A stretch of 64,000 bases of DNA from Bettongia penicillata ogilbyi (Eukaryota > Chordata > Mammalia > Diprotodontia > Potoroidae): contig JAJHZJ010000311.1 of NCBI GenBank assembly GCA_023548195.1, forward strand, positions 8,472,811 through 8,536,810, written 5' to 3'. Shown piece by piece: positions 10,059-21,345 of the stretch. Numbering within the stretch: position 1 is the stretch's first letter; every line of letters starts with the position of its first letter. A program made the translations under genes and the position numbers. The notes beneath the pieces were generated by a model that had not been told where the DNA came from, made no database searches, and saw only the letters and a program-made list of their open reading frames with translations.

Positions 10059-10294
10059 CAATTGGTTTTTTACTACTTATCATTTTAAGGAAAGCTTCAT
10101 TCCAGTGCTTGTTAGTGTTTTTTAGTAGGAATGGGTATTGTATTTTGTCAAAAGAGTTTTCTTCGTCCATTGGAGTAATCATGTGATTTTTGTGTTTTTG
10201 TTATTGATATAAGATCAGTTATTTGTATAATTTTCCTGATATTGAAATAAGTATTCCTGGTATAAATCCAGATTAGTCGTAGTATATTTTTGTG

Positions 10295-10354
<60 letters not shown>

Positions 10355-11378
10355 TTGTTGGTATAATCTCCTTGCTAGTATTTTATTTAGAATTTTTGCA
10401 TCAATATTCCTTGGGAAATTTAGTCTATAGTTTTATCTCTTTTTGCTGTCCTTAGTTTAGGTATCAAGACCATGTTTTGTCATAAAATTAATTTGGCAGG
10501 ATGCCTTCTTTACCTTTTTTTTCAGATAGACTTTCTTTACTTATTTTTATGTAGTATTAGAATTAATTGTTATTTTATATTATTCACTTGCAAACCATTC
10601 TTGTCCTGGACTTTTTTCTTTGTGAGTTCATTTATGACAGTTTTTTCTAAGATAGGGTTACTTAAACATACTATTTCATATTCTTTCAACCTGGTCAAAT
10701 CATATTTTTGTAAATATTCTTTATTTGTCAGTTAAATTGGTGCATCGTTGGGTAAAAATAATTCCTAACAATTGATTTTATTTCATCTTTATTGGTTGTG
10801 AATTTATCTTTCATTTTTAATTTGTCTTTTTTCTTAATCAAATTTATTAATCGCTTATCTTTTTATTGCTTTTAAAATGTTTTATGTATTCTATGTTGGT
10901 GTTTCAGGTTAAAATGTTTTTTCTTAAGTTTTTTTTTTGGATTCGTGCTTAACCCATTGATCTACTTTTCTCTCTTTTATTGATGAAAGAGTTTAGAGAC
11001 ATAAATTTCCCTCTAATTATTGCTCGGGTAGCATCCCACAAATTTTGATATGTTATCACTATCTTTAATGAAATTATTGATTGTTTCTATAACTTTTTCT
11101 TTGATTATTCATTCTTTAAGGTTAACATGTTTAATTTGTGTTTAATATTTTACCTTTGATTCAAATACCCATTGTCAGATGTCATTTTTATTGCATTATG
11201 GTCAGTAAAATATGCATCCAATATTTATTCTTTTCAGGTTTTGTTTGTGATGTATTTAATGTCCTAATACATGGTCAATTTTTTGTGAAGGTACCTTCTA
11301 CATCTTTTAAACAGGTATATTCTTTTCCTATTCAATATTTTCCAGAGATCTAACATATCTAATTTTATAGCCCAGATA
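10059..11378 (-). mobile_element. L1 ORF2 relic, 5' part of the outer L1
   Basis: Minus strand continues the L1 split by the half-L1. The frame 'DEENSFDKIQYPFLLKN' then 'HWNEAFLKMI' (about 10060-10175) is the RT fingers/palm region. Farther up, the plus strand reads AGTATTTTATTTAGAATTTTTGCATC (10378-10403), the reverse complement of the L1 'DAKILNKILA' region. Sequence to about 11375, with ATGGTCAATTTTTTGTGAAGG (11271-11291), fits the endonuclease-RT linker. The ORF2 start, ORF1 and 5' UTR are absent, so the copy is 5' truncated. It is heavily mutated. Confidence 0.83.
10295..10352 (+). repeat. (TA)n(TG)n microsatellite
   Basis: A TA run turning into an unbroken TG run of about 20 units, embedded in the outer L1. 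The long pure TG run should be polymorphic. Confidence 0.95.
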
Positions 11379-11379
11379 T

Positions 11380-12550
11380 TTTTCATGAAATATGAGACAG
11401 CATTCTCAGTTGAGAGGAAGAGAGGGAACTGTGGGAGTCTTGAGGAAGGTGAAAAATTTTGGAAAAGCCGCTGTAGTGAGTGAGAGAGTGAATCGGTTAT
11501 GGAGGTATAAAAGAATTGCCTTGCTGCAGTGAGGGCCAAGTTGAGATAAGTAACATAAAGATGTGATGAGCCTGGTCAGCACAGTTCTTTGATTTTCTTC
11601 AACTTCATTAGCAGCATTTAAATAGGAGTTAAAGTCAGTGCATGCACTGTGGGAGTGAACGAGGATGAGGATTGGCAGAGCAAGATCTTTGATAGATAAA
11701 GGAGAAAACTTGCTTACTAAGGGATCAAGATGGGGAAGGAAAGAGAATATAATCAGTGCAGAGGTGATTGCCAGGGAAAGAACTGAGAGTAGTAGATCAT
11801 GGTGAGGAGGAAGTACAGGGTTGGGGGTTGCAAGGCAGAGATAGAGGTAGAATGACAACAGATAAAGGATTTTGAGAGTTCTCATGAACTTGGATGAGGA
11901 GCACCTGTGTGTTAAGGCAAAATCGAGGGTATGAATATTTCTGTGGATAACTCTGTATGTAACTGTGGTAGAGTGGAGGAATAAATTATAGGAAGTAGAG
12001 GAATTGGGAATTAGGGTTTCTGAGGGATTATTAATATGGATGTTGAAATTGTACCAGGTACCATATATGAGGGCAGGAATTGGAAAGGAGAGAAAGACTG
12101 TGAATCAGGCACTGAAATCATTAAGGAAAGAAGGAAGGAGAATGTCCTGGAGGCCGGCAGATAACAACTACAAGAATCATGAGTGGGTAATAAATATAGA
12201 TGGAATAAACCTCAAAGGAGAGGCTACTGAATAATGGTAGTAGACAGAGCCTGGAGGCATCAGTAGGGAGCAAGGAGTATTCCAATTCTATCCACTCATG
12301 ATCAGTGAGTTGAATATTGTGAATGAAAGTACATCCTGTGCTGGAAAGACTAGCCAAGGATTCATCAGAGAAATCAGGAGGTGGCCATGTCTCAGTAAGT
12401 TCAATGACATTAAAGGAGGAAGAAAGGAAAAAGGTTTTAAATAAAAGATAGTTTATTGACTATGGAGCAGGCATTCCAGGGAGTATAGAGGAAGGGGTAG
12501 TTGACTTTTGAGTGGGGATTTGGTTGAGAAAGATGGAAAAAAGGTAACAG
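11380..12550 (-). mobile_element. CR1/L2-clade LINE, 5' half (endonuclease domain)
   Basis: Minus-strand remnant of the LINE whose 3' half is at 3736-5690. Readable blocks from high to low coordinates: 'VVICRPPGHSPSFF' (about 12130-12170), 'FNIHINNPSE' (12020-12048; the APE-type endonuclease 'GDFNIH' motif with its GD lost), 'HTLDFALTHRCSSSKF' (about 11885-11935), then a long open minus stretch of 159 codons (11406-11885) leading towards the RT. LINE sequence resumes at TTTTCATGAAATATGAGACA right after the L1 ends. Relative to a remembered consensus about 100 bp are missing at the junction. The upstream limit near 12550 is uncertain and L2-like sequence may reach about 12800. Confidence 0.72.
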
Positions 12551-13191
12551 TCAATCCTGATACATGAATGGGGTTCGAACAATTGTAACTGGGGATTCAA
12601 AACCACTGTGATATGGATGGGAGTATGTTAATCATTGAAGAATGACTTCAGCTAGGTTATCATTGCCCAAAGGTTCTAAGCCTGGTGGTAGAGTTGCTTT
12701 GGAGCAGCTAAGTACAGTTGGAAGTGCAATGACAGAAGGAAAGCAGAGGGAGATGTAGGTGTTCAGGTGTCTAGGCTATGATGAAATTGAAGCTCAGAGA
12801 GGCCAAGAAGCCTTCCTGTGCAAATACAGGTAGAACCGCTGCTGTGGAGATGTGGTTATGTTATGACATACAACTCCCAACAAAAACAAAAACAAATTAA
12901 AAATATTGAATGAAAACAGCTATTATATCTGCAGATATTATCTTCCAGGTACAGATGAAAATGACTTGTGGAATGACCTAATGTGAAATGTTTCATTAGT
13001 TAGCCAAAGTCAATCTCCTTTTAGGTGAAAAATTAAATCAGAGTGGGGAGAGCTGAACTTTGGAGAAATCTGAGGTGGAATCTATCTACAATGAAGGACT
13101 CTTTAAAAGATTTGGAAATCACACCATAAACTCCTTGAAGGTAATGCCATGGCTTCCCACAGAGATTACTAGTGAAAGTGCAAAACTATGA
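12551..13191. other. Unassigned sequence
   Basis: Between two minus-strand LINE relics. The first 250 bases may be the decayed 5' part of the L2-clade element; the rest shows nothing I recognise apart from A-rich AACAAAAACAAAAACAAATT at 12880-12900. Confidence 0.45.
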
Positions 13192-14225
13192 TTGGTTGTT
13201 GCTCTTTCTTCTTGAAGAGGACCAAAATGACATCATTATATTAAAGTTTCAATGTGTCTAGCTATGGCTGATTCAACCAGTACCAACTCAGAATGCTCTA
13301 CCACAAGTCAGGCACAAATTGTCCCATGTGAACATTTGGGATGGACTCTCCAAATTTGCACATCCTGTTTTTCCTTTGAGCCGTTTCAGTTCAGCACAGC
13401 ACCTTCTTATGTGGGCATGCCATGCTAACCACTCCTGTGCCAGTGTCTCCCATGTCACACAATCAATTCCAAAATTCTGAAGAGAGATCTTGAGAATGTC
13501 CTTATATCCCTTCTTGTGACCACCATGTAAATACTTGCTCTGCATGAGATCTCCATAAAATAGTCTTTTTGTCTAATATACGTTTCACATGTGAACAACA
13601 TAGTAAGCCCTTTGGGGTTTTAGTCTCTGAAATAGAGTTTGGATGCTTGGCAGTTTAGTTCAAGAAAGACCCTCAGTGTCTGGTACCTTATCCTGCCAGG
13701 AGATATTCAGAATCTTCCCAAGACAATTCAAATGGAAGCAATTCAGTTTCCTGGCATGTTGCTGGTAGATTGTCCAAGTTTTGCAGGCATACAAAATGAG
13801 GTCAGCACAACAGCTCTGTAGACCTTCAGTCTGGTAGTCCGTCTAACACCTATTCTCTCCCATACTTTCCTTCATGGTCTCCCAAACACTGAACTAGCTC
13901 TGGCAATGTGTGTGTCAACTTCATTATCAATGTGAACATCCCTGGAAATGTTTACATCACTTCCTAAAGTAAGTGAACTTATTCATAGCGTTCAAAATGT
14001 GTCCATTTGCTGTAACCAAAGATTCCATGTGTGGATAGTGTGGTAGTAGCTGATGAAGCATCCGTATTTTCTTGATGTTACTAGGCCAAAATGAGCACAA
14101 GCAGCAGAGATTTGATCCATACCGTGTTGCGTCTCAGCATCAGAGGCTGCACTGAGTGAACTATCATCCGCAAACACAAGATCATGCACCAGCACTCCTT
14201 TCACTTTGTTCTTGGCTTGTAACCT
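13192..14225 (-). mobile_element. RTE-clade LINE relic (RT to 3' end)
   Basis: Minus strand shows an RT active site 'LVHDLVFADDSS' (FADD at 14163-14174) followed by 'MDQISAACAHFGL', then a decayed 'CHFLRRIL'-like stretch and a C-terminal frame with 'GYKDILKISLQNFGIDCVTWE' (13440-13510), 'CCAELKRLKGK' and a terminal 'C..CGRAF'. This order fits the C-terminal half of RTE-type ORFs. The 3' terminus, read on the minus strand, is 'GTCCTCTTCAAGAAGAAAGA' followed by GCAACAACCAA, which matches SINE tails in this window. Internal frameshifts make it inactive. I have not compared it with a library; assignment to RTE rather than another clade rests on motif order and 3' end. Confidence 0.72.
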
Positions 14226-15086
14226 TTACAAGATGAAGAATTTACAATCAAAACCAGTGAAAGTATAAAACTATACAGGTACAATAAAACAAGAGGACCA
14301 TTTAAAACGTTTCTAAGAGAAGAACTCACCCATGATGACTTCTGTTCTGGGTTCTGAAATATCAGTGGGAAACCCTATACTGTTTTGATGTCAGGCAATA
14401 AGGAAAGATAGTTTCTTCTGCAGCCACGTTTTAAAGTCAGTAACTTTCTCTTAACTAGAATTTAGTTGTGGGTATGCACTCCCTTGGCATTTTGCTCATG
14501 AATTTTAAGAAGTCCTTTTCTAAGATTTTTTTTGAATAGAAAATATTCATTTTTTGTTCTTTTTCTTTCTGGTATTTCATCTTTCATTCCTTAAAAAATA
14601 AAAACAACCTCAATACCGGTATCATACCCCATTCCGCAAAGTTCACTTCATTTGTTCCCACACTGATTCTATGTCCTAGGAAAAGGAAAGACTTACATGC
14701 AAATTTACAAGTGTTCTTTCTTAGTATCCATGGGGTTTTAAAGGCAATTTTGATTTCTGGATTCTACTCAAGAATATCAGTATAACAGTATATAAGAACT
14801 TTACCTAGGTTTTCAAATTGATTTCAACATTATTTTCTCCCAGTTTTCTTAGAGGGTCCTACAGACAGCTCTGGTAAGAGCTTAGAATGAGACAGGGAAG
14901 AAAATATCCAAAAATATTAAGTCACTATTCTAAATAGACTCAATCACACAGTGATAGCTGGTGCTATTCAATATTTCTGCCATCGGTATGGATTTTGAGG
15001 CACGAATAGATTTTTTTTCCCTTGTCCCTTGAGCATTTTCTTAGGCCATCTTTACTTTATAATGGAGTTTTTGGATAGAATGGAAA
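14226..15086. other. Unassigned sequence
   Basis: AT-rich, no named repeat or gene. T-rich stretches at 14527-14570. Confidence 0.5.
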
Positions 15087-15818
15087 TTAGGAAGCACAAG
15101 CAACAGTCAGAAAATGGTGCCAATTGTCGAAGTCCCAGCCAGCACAAAAAACAAAGCCACTGCAGCCACAATCAAGTAAGCACAAGTTTATAGAGAAGTG
15201 CTTCTCCATGGACGAAGGGAGGGTAGAAGATGCTGCCCTAGAGTACGAAGTTTGGATCATCCTGTCATAAGCCATGTGACTTTCCCAGCGTTTGCTCAGA
15301 GAATCCAATGTATGGCCTCTCCAGGGAAGATAGAAGCCAATGTTGAAACTGTGCATTAAAGAACACCGAAGTGAAGATTCATGAGTGAAGGAACAACTTG
15401 TTTTCACAGCCGCGAGAGAGCTGGCAAACGCTTGTCTGTAGTGACTTACATACTTATTCAGTGATTTAGACTGCCTCTCTGGCACGGGTCAGATGGCATA
15501 TTAACATGGGATATAATCCTTTCTCACTCTGCAGGCAATGGCACAGTATGATACTGGCACCACATTAGGCTTCATTAACCCTAGAACATGCTGCATTCTC
15601 ACTCTTGGCACTCTCTGACGGGCTGCAGGCAGTAACCCATGAGTAATCTGATTACCTACAACCGACTGTATCCACATGGAATGGAGGCTGACTACAGAGT
15701 GGAACACAATTACAGTCTTTTGAGATTCAATTAGAAAAGCTGTTGGTAGGGCCGTGCTCATGATTCTGAAGCAGGCTCCAATAACCCTTCTCAAGCTGCG
15801 TGGTTCTTTAAGAGCCAT
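15087..15818 (-). pseudogene. Possible decayed coding sequence, unrecognised
   Basis: Two minus frames of 105 codons (15501-15818) and 132 codons (15087-15485) are in the same phase, separated only by a TAA (plus 15501-15503) and a TGA (plus 15489-15491). Together they make about 244 near-open codons in otherwise AT-rich, stop-dense DNA, with more CpG than the surroundings. The upper part starts MALKEPRSLRRVIG. In a different minus frame near 15100-15190 there is a hydrophobic run 'LIVAAVALFFVLAG' that resembles a membrane segment, so the real frame may shift. I do not recognise the protein. It could be a processed pseudogene, a diverged retroelement or chance. Confidence 0.25.
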
Positions 15819-16634
15819 AGTAAATAAAGAGCTTAAAGAGTGTCACCTGACTCTCCGAGGCCATTAAAAAATATTGTTACAGATAAGTTTGCATTTAGCA
15901 ATAGCACAAGCCATGTTGACATAGGTCATTACTGTGACTCTCTTGTCAATGTGGGACATCTTCAGGATTTTGTTTCTTTCCTTTGCTCCTTCTATTACTC
16001 CACTCTCAATCTGTACTGTGCGTAGGCATCAATAATTAAGAGGGAGCCTCATAGGATCTTAGCATCATCACACAGACAAATGGCTTCCAGATAAAATCAG
16101 AGGTAAAACATTGAGCTCACTGTATTAAAAGTAAATAAATAAATGAATAAATGAAGGGCAAAGGAGTTCTAGACTACTGGACACCTTCATCCCATGGTAA
16201 TATTCTTTGCCATCTCCACCCGTATCATTGGTGCTGGCAGCCAGCTTGGTATGACCAATGTCATCAATGCTGCAGTCACTGTCACTGTAATCACTCATCA
16301 TTTTCTTGAAGTTCTAGTCTTTTTCAGGAAAGGAATGGTTGCAGGAAAGAGAACTTGTCTTTCTCGTAGCCAGGAAGATTTTCAAATGTCTTAGAATATG
16401 TTTGGATATAATCTTTCTGAAATTGTCCTGATACTACACTAGACTTGTTTTTTTCTTTTTCCATTTTTAGTTCCAACCTATGTTTTCAAAAGTATAGGGA
16501 GCTCCCAGTGTGAAAACCACCTATTCTGAAGGAGGTCAGCAACTCAGCTATACCATCATCTCAGAGAACTGTCTGTGGCATTGAAACATTGCTTGCCCAT
16601 CATCACGGAGTATCAACATTGGGACTTGACTTTA
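15819..16634. other. Unassigned sequence
   Basis: No gene recognised. A short AAATAAATAAATGAATAAATGAA run lies at 16131-16154, and 16190-16340 is slightly richer in GC, encoding a 66-codon frame of no known family. Confidence 0.45.
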
Positions 16635-16805
16635 ATTCCATAGACTCACAGATTGAAGGGTCCTTAATAGTTATTTTGTGGAAACCCTCATGTTGAAGCT
16701 CAAGTTAAAAAAAAGTGCCTTGTTCCAAGTCATACAATGAAAAAAATGGGATTTGAACACAGGTCTCTGACTCTGAATTCCATGCCTTTCTTATTGTACC
16801 TATTA
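16635..16805 (-). mobile_element. MIR-type SINE (antisense)
   Basis: Plus strand: 'TAGACTCACAGATTGAAGGG', 'TTCCAAGTCATACAATGAAA', 'GGGATTTGAACACAGGTCTC', 'CTCTGAATTCCATGCC', reverse complement of MIR-like order. Diverged. Confidence 0.65.
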
Positions 16806-16869
16806 TTTATGAATCTTTGGCATCTTTCGTGGTTTGTTCTTTACCTTAAGTAGTAAAAGTAGAAGTGGA

Positions 16870-16902
16870 AGATGACAACGATGATGATGATGACGATGAT
16901 TT
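16870..16902 (+). repeat. (GAT/GAC)n simple repeat
   Basis: GATGACAACGATGATGATGA followed by TGACGATGATTT. It contains CpG steps in a CpG-poor region. Confidence 0.8.
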
Positions 16903-16905
16903 ATA

Positions 16906-18586
16906 CAGTATGCTAGTATTTACAAAGTTCTTTTTCTGGGTGAAATTTGCTCTCACTTTATTTTTTCTATAATTACTACTTTACCTTCTATGTAGGCCAA
17001 ACTCTAAGTCTTGTTGAAAATTTCATAAGCCTGATGGTAATGCCAATTCCTGTTTATATCATTTTCAGCACAGATATAAGCATCAATCCTGGGCTCTGAT
17101 TCATGTGAAATTTTCACTGAGATCATTGAAATTCATTTCTTATAGGGATGTATTTGGGCTCCTGAATTTCATTACATGCTTTCTGAGTTTGAGTGATCAT
17201 GATTTTTCTCCCCTTATGCCCATCACACATTCTGCATTAAGAATGTGGATGCAGGGTCACAGCTACTTAGAGGGCTCATCTGAAAAAGGCAAAATACAGT
17301 CCCCATTCAAAATGAACTCTTTCCACTAAAACTGATTCCTTGACCTCTGGGAACTTAATGCATAACAGGCAGGAGAAATTTGAAGGGAATAAAACTCATT
17401 TGAATAATAGGATGCCCAAGATAGTGCATAGACATGAATTCTTTCCTTCTTCCCTGGTATCTGCAGGTAAATGTTAAAGATCTGCCTGTTAATATTGAAA
17501 GGCATGACAAAGGGAAATCACTTTAGTACCCTGACTCTGGAGAGTACTATGTGCATTATAAGTCTTCACTGGTAATCGCTTACATTGCAGTACAGTGTGT
17601 ATCTGGTTGGCACACATTTGGTAGCAATTGGTACGGGAGGCAGTGTCAAACATCTGATCATTAGCTTGTCAGATTACTTAGTTAGTTGCAGTCGTTGCCT
17701 CTAATAATTTAATCAAGCTTGCACTTATCCGTCTTTCTGCTGTCCAAAGTGATGTAGTTCCTCTTCTCTGTCATTATCCACAATGAATCACTTGATGTCA
17801 AGAGAGCTGACCAAGCTCAGCATTTATTATTAATCACCAAGGTTTTAGGAACAAATTCCAAGGTTTATCCAACATGTTTCACAAGATTTCTACTATTCTA
17901 ATTGACTGCAGCTGAGGTCAAATTCAGGAAAGTAAAGTGGGGCCTTGTGATTTCAGAATAAGGGATCTTGAACAGAACTGTTCTTTTGGAGAATGCGGTG
18001 GCCATCAGAGCATCACTGGAAGAATTTCTGGCTGATGATCAGAGAATAATGGTTTCCTCTGATGTCAGGGCACAAGTAAAGGATGTTGTAAAGTGATCTC
18101 ATTATTTTTCTTTCTTATTTTCCCTCCTCCCTCCACCCCTTGCTCTTTGGCATGTTCACAGTACCACTGGGGAATCGGGATCAATAATATTCAGAGGAAG
18201 GAAATGAAAGATCTTATGGTGCTGGTTTAAATCTCTCAATCAATGGATAAAATAGGCTACGGAAAAAAGTATTAAAACTGATTTTGAAGATTGTTTCTTC
18301 AATACTGTTCATCCTTCTCTAGGACTTTCACATAGCAATCCTTGCCCTAACCTCCAACCCTCACTTTTGAGTCTTTGACCTAATGTAAGATTATCGATGG
18401 CGCAAGATTTGAAAACCAGTTAATTTTTCTTTCAAAATATCTCTAGCATCCAATCCTGCCTTTCTATTTCCACTATGACTGTGATGAAAATAGCTGAAAT
18501 TGGAGTAGAAAAGGTAGAGGATATAATTGTGTCAGCTACCTGCTTGTAGGCGAGTCACTTTCCTTAGTTTAATCATCTGTAAAATA
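16906..18586. other. Single-copy-looking sequence, possible conserved non-coding element
   Basis: No repeat I can name and no convincing frame. 17470-17970 has the texture of a conserved element: homopolymer-poor, intact-looking motifs such as TAATTTAATCAAGCTTG (17706-17722) and CAGCTG (17909-17914), with no transposon landmarks. This is an impression only; conservation cannot be judged from one sequence. Confidence 0.3.
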
Positions 18587-18835
18587 AGAGGCAGTATGTT
18601 GTAGTGGAAAGAAAACGGTTCTTGAAGTCAGGAGGTCCTGGCTTCCAGTACTGCCTTAGATACATGCCAGTTGTATGATCCTGGACAAGCCACTTAATTT
18701 CTGTCAGCCTCAGTTTTCTCCTATATAAACTGGAGATAATAGTAGTACCTACCTCTCTGTGCTGTCGTGGGTATTTAAGAATGAGTAAAACATTTGCGTC
18801 AAAGTGCTATCTAACGTCAGTTGCTACCCTTAGCT
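18587..18835 (+). mobile_element. MIR SINE
   Basis: Near full-length, order: 'GCAGTATGTTGTAGTGGAAA', 'TGAAGTCAGGAGGTCCTGGC', 'ATCCTGGACAAGCCACTTAA', 'CAGCCTCAGTTTTCTC', 'GAGATAATAGTAGTACCTAC', ending in AAGTGCTATCTAA. Confidence 0.85.
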
Positions 18836-18899
18836 CACTGAAGCGATTCAGATTGTTGGTATTTGGTTGGGTAGAGATTCAACAATGGTGAAGAACAAT

Positions 18900-19110
18900 T
18901 AATAAATGGAAGAGGGCATGAGCAAAAGCATGGGAAGGGGAGAGGATGGGACAGGTAGAGAAAAGTTCAGTTTGGACAAAGCATAAGTGTGTAGAGCAAA
19001 ATATGCAATAAGACTGCAAGGTCTGGGTGAGTGGGAAGGTTAGAATGTCAGCCAGAGAGCTTGTATTTTATTGTAGTAACAGGGGACACCTTGGATGAAA
19101 TGAGCAAGAT
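18900..19110 (-). mobile_element. Possible L2-clade LINE fragment
   Basis: Plus strand 'GCCAGAGAGCTTGTATTTTA' after a G/A-rich stretch resembles the reverse complement of the L2 ORF2 C-terminus seen near 4380-4440. Weak and short. Confidence 0.35.
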
Positions 19111-19221
19111 GACCAAATTTATCTGTGCTGTAATCTATGTAAACCAACCCTTCTCCCCCACCTACAACTCTGTATGGAGTTATACTCAGAATATTTCTAT
19201 TATTCTAGCTTTCTCTGAGTA

Positions 19222-19465
19222 GGTAGCATGGTATATAAAACACCTATCCTGGAGTCAGGAAGACCTGAGTTCAAATCTGACCTTAGACACTTACTTGCTC
19301 TGTGACCTTAGGCAAGTCACTTAACCCTGTTTGCCTCAGTTTCCTCATTTGTAAAGTGAGTTGGAGAAAGAAATAGCAAACCATTCTAGTGTCTTCGCCA
19401 AGAAAACCTTAAAAGGTCTTACAAAAAGTTGAACACGACTGAAATGACTGGACAGCAACAACTGA
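19222..19465 (+). mobile_element. Marsupial MIR-like SINE
   Basis: Complete except a weak head: 'GGAGTCAGGAAGACCTGAGT', 'ACTTACTTGCTCTGTGACCT', 'GCAAGTCACTTAACCCTG', 'TCCTCATTTGTAAAGTGAG', 'CTTCGCCAAGAAAACCTT', tail GAACACGACTGAAATGAC and GGACAGCAACAAC. Confidence 0.93.
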
Positions 19466-20164
19466 GTAGAAACTGGCAGTTATATCCAACTTGAGAGAAA
19501 TTATATTTTTGAAGAATTGTAAAAAGTAATTTTGTTTGTGATATGTGGAAGCCATCTAGGTCTCTTGACTTGTGGATGGCCTGCAGTAGAAAGGCTATGT
19601 CTAACTGACAGAAAACAAACCTTTGGACAGAGAACAAGATGGATGTAAGTGCATACAGGGGGCAATGTTTTTGACACCAGTGTTTTCTCACCTTTTTTAT
19701 GGGTGATGTTTGTGTGAAGTTTTCCAGAAAAACAGTCTTCTTATTGGCTGCCTGCAAGTCTATTTTTACATCTTATTTTATCCTTAATGCCATATTCCAC
19801 AGTGAAAGTGGGGAAAAAAAGACATTTAAGAAAATTTGCCTAATGTAGGCTCATTTTAAAATTAAATACACACAAAATACAGACAAAATTTGGCCTATGA
19901 TTTGCTATTTGTGCTAATTATTACCATATTTATCTAAATAGAGAATGCACTTGAACCTTCATCCCTCCTTCCAAACAACCCCACCAAATTCAGAACTCCC
20001 CACAATTAGATCCACAGATTGGAAAGTGATCTCTGATTGGCATCATTTATCAACGTGTGCCTATATACAGGCAGTGTGGCATATTAGCCACCAAATCTTA
20101 CAGTTTTTACCTCTACAACATTTTTTCATTCATATTCCCTTCTTTCTAGTCATACAGTTGCCAC
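19466..20164. other. Unassigned sequence
   Basis: No nameable repeat or gene. A 112-codon minus frame at 19419-19757 begins inside the neighbouring SINE and has no family signature. Confidence 0.5.
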
Positions 20165-20635
20165 TGTTGGGCCCTCATCACCTTTCTCCGGGACTATTAT
20201 AACAGGTACCCCAAATCTCTCCCCACTCCAATCCATTTTTGACATAACTGCTGAAGCTGTTTTTCCATAAGCACAGATCTGACCACATCACTCTCCTACT
20301 CAGTAAACTCCAGTGCCATCTTTGGCTTCTAGGATAAAATATTTATTCCTCTGTTTGCCCTTTAAATCCATTCACAGTCAGTGTTATACTTTACTTCTAT
20401 GGTTCCTCCCCTCCCCCTCATTGTCTTTCTCTCGGCTTCTCACAAGCTTATCCCTTTCCATCTCCATGCCTTCACGTGGGCTTTCCCCCATGCCCACAAT
20501 GCACTTTGACCTCATCAAACCCCCAATTTCCCTTAAAATTACCCTTCAGTATCATTTTTACATGAAGACTTATGGATTCCATCCAGGTTCCAGGGCTTTC
20601 CTGCCATGATTACCTTTTATTTAACTATTTTGTAT
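20165..20635 (+). mobile_element. CR1/L2-clade LINE 3' fragment
   Basis: Plus-strand frames show 'SRIKYLFLCLPFKS' (about 20327-20368), the L2 ORF2 C-terminal block also seen at 3.7-4.4 kb, preceded by 'CACATCACTCTCCTACTCAG' and followed by C/T-rich 3' sequence with CACGTGGGCTTTCCCCCATG. Broken by stops. Confidence 0.75.
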
Positions 20636-20770
20636 TTCATAAGATCATAGATTTAGAACTAGAAGGGATCTTGGAGGCTGTTTAATCAGCCCTTCCATTT
20701 TACAGACTAGGAACTGAGACCCAGATTAGTTAAATGACTGCCTCAAAGTCACAGAGGTTTTAAATGGTAC
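20636..20770 (-). mobile_element. MIR-type SINE (antisense)
   Basis: Plus strand 'AGATTTAGAACTAGAAGGGA', 'CTTCCATTTTACAGACTAGG', 'CAAAGTCACAGAGG'. It follows the L2 3' fragment directly. Confidence 0.7.
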
Positions 20771-20859
20771 AACCAAGGTCTTCCATATAGATATTTATCC
20801 TGTATTTGCTTACATATATGCATGTTATCTTCTCTGATAGACAGTGGTAACATCCTCCA

Positions 20860-20950
20860 GACCAGGGATGATTTCGCTCTTGTTTTTGCATCTTTTATGC
20901 GCCCAGAACATATTAGACACTTAATAAGTGGTGGCTGACTGATTGAGTTG
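20860..20950 (+). mobile_element. L2/MIR 3'-end fragment
   Basis: Plus strand 'ACCAGGGATGATTTCGCTCT', 'AGACACTTAATAAGTGGTGG', 'CTGACTGATTGAG': the common L2/MIR terminus. Confidence 0.6.
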
Positions 20951-21029
20951 GAAAGACCTGAGTTCAAATCCATCCTGACACATATGATTATAAAATCTAA
21001 TCCATTTTGCCTCTAAATTCTTTAGGTTT

Positions 21030-21345
21030 GTGGTATGACACTCAGATCAAAAAGGGGGCTGCTAATCCATGCAAAGGATCCTTGAAGGTGACATATTGAC
21101 TTAGTTCTAAAAAGCAAAGCTATCTATGTTTTATTGTTTTTTTATATTATATATGTAAATATTATATGTATAATTTGTTTTACCATTAATGTGTAATTAT
21201 AATGCATAATTAACATATGTCAAATATATAATTATAATACTGAAATATAATTAATAATGTATTATTTATGTATTATATTTTAAAATAAGTTTCAATTACA
21301 TTTTAATCTGTTTCAAGACACACTCCACATGTTTGACATGTCTGG
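21030..21345. mobile_element. AT-rich hAT-like MITE
   Basis: Starts near GGTATGACACTCAGATC and ends near CACATGTTTGACATGTCTGG, imperfect inverted ends. Inside are 'GGATCCTTGAAGGTGACATA', 'TATTGACTTAGTTCTAAAAA', 'TATCTATGTTTTATTG' and 'CAATTACATTTTAATCTGTT', blocks I remember from a marsupial DNA-transposon family. The centre (21130-21290) is an extremely AT-rich expansion. Confidence 0.55.

Noticed and set aside
11406..11885. 159-codon minus frame as a host gene
   Set aside because: It sits in the endonuclease-to-RT part of the L2-clade relic and is bordered by its motifs, so it is a LINE remnant.
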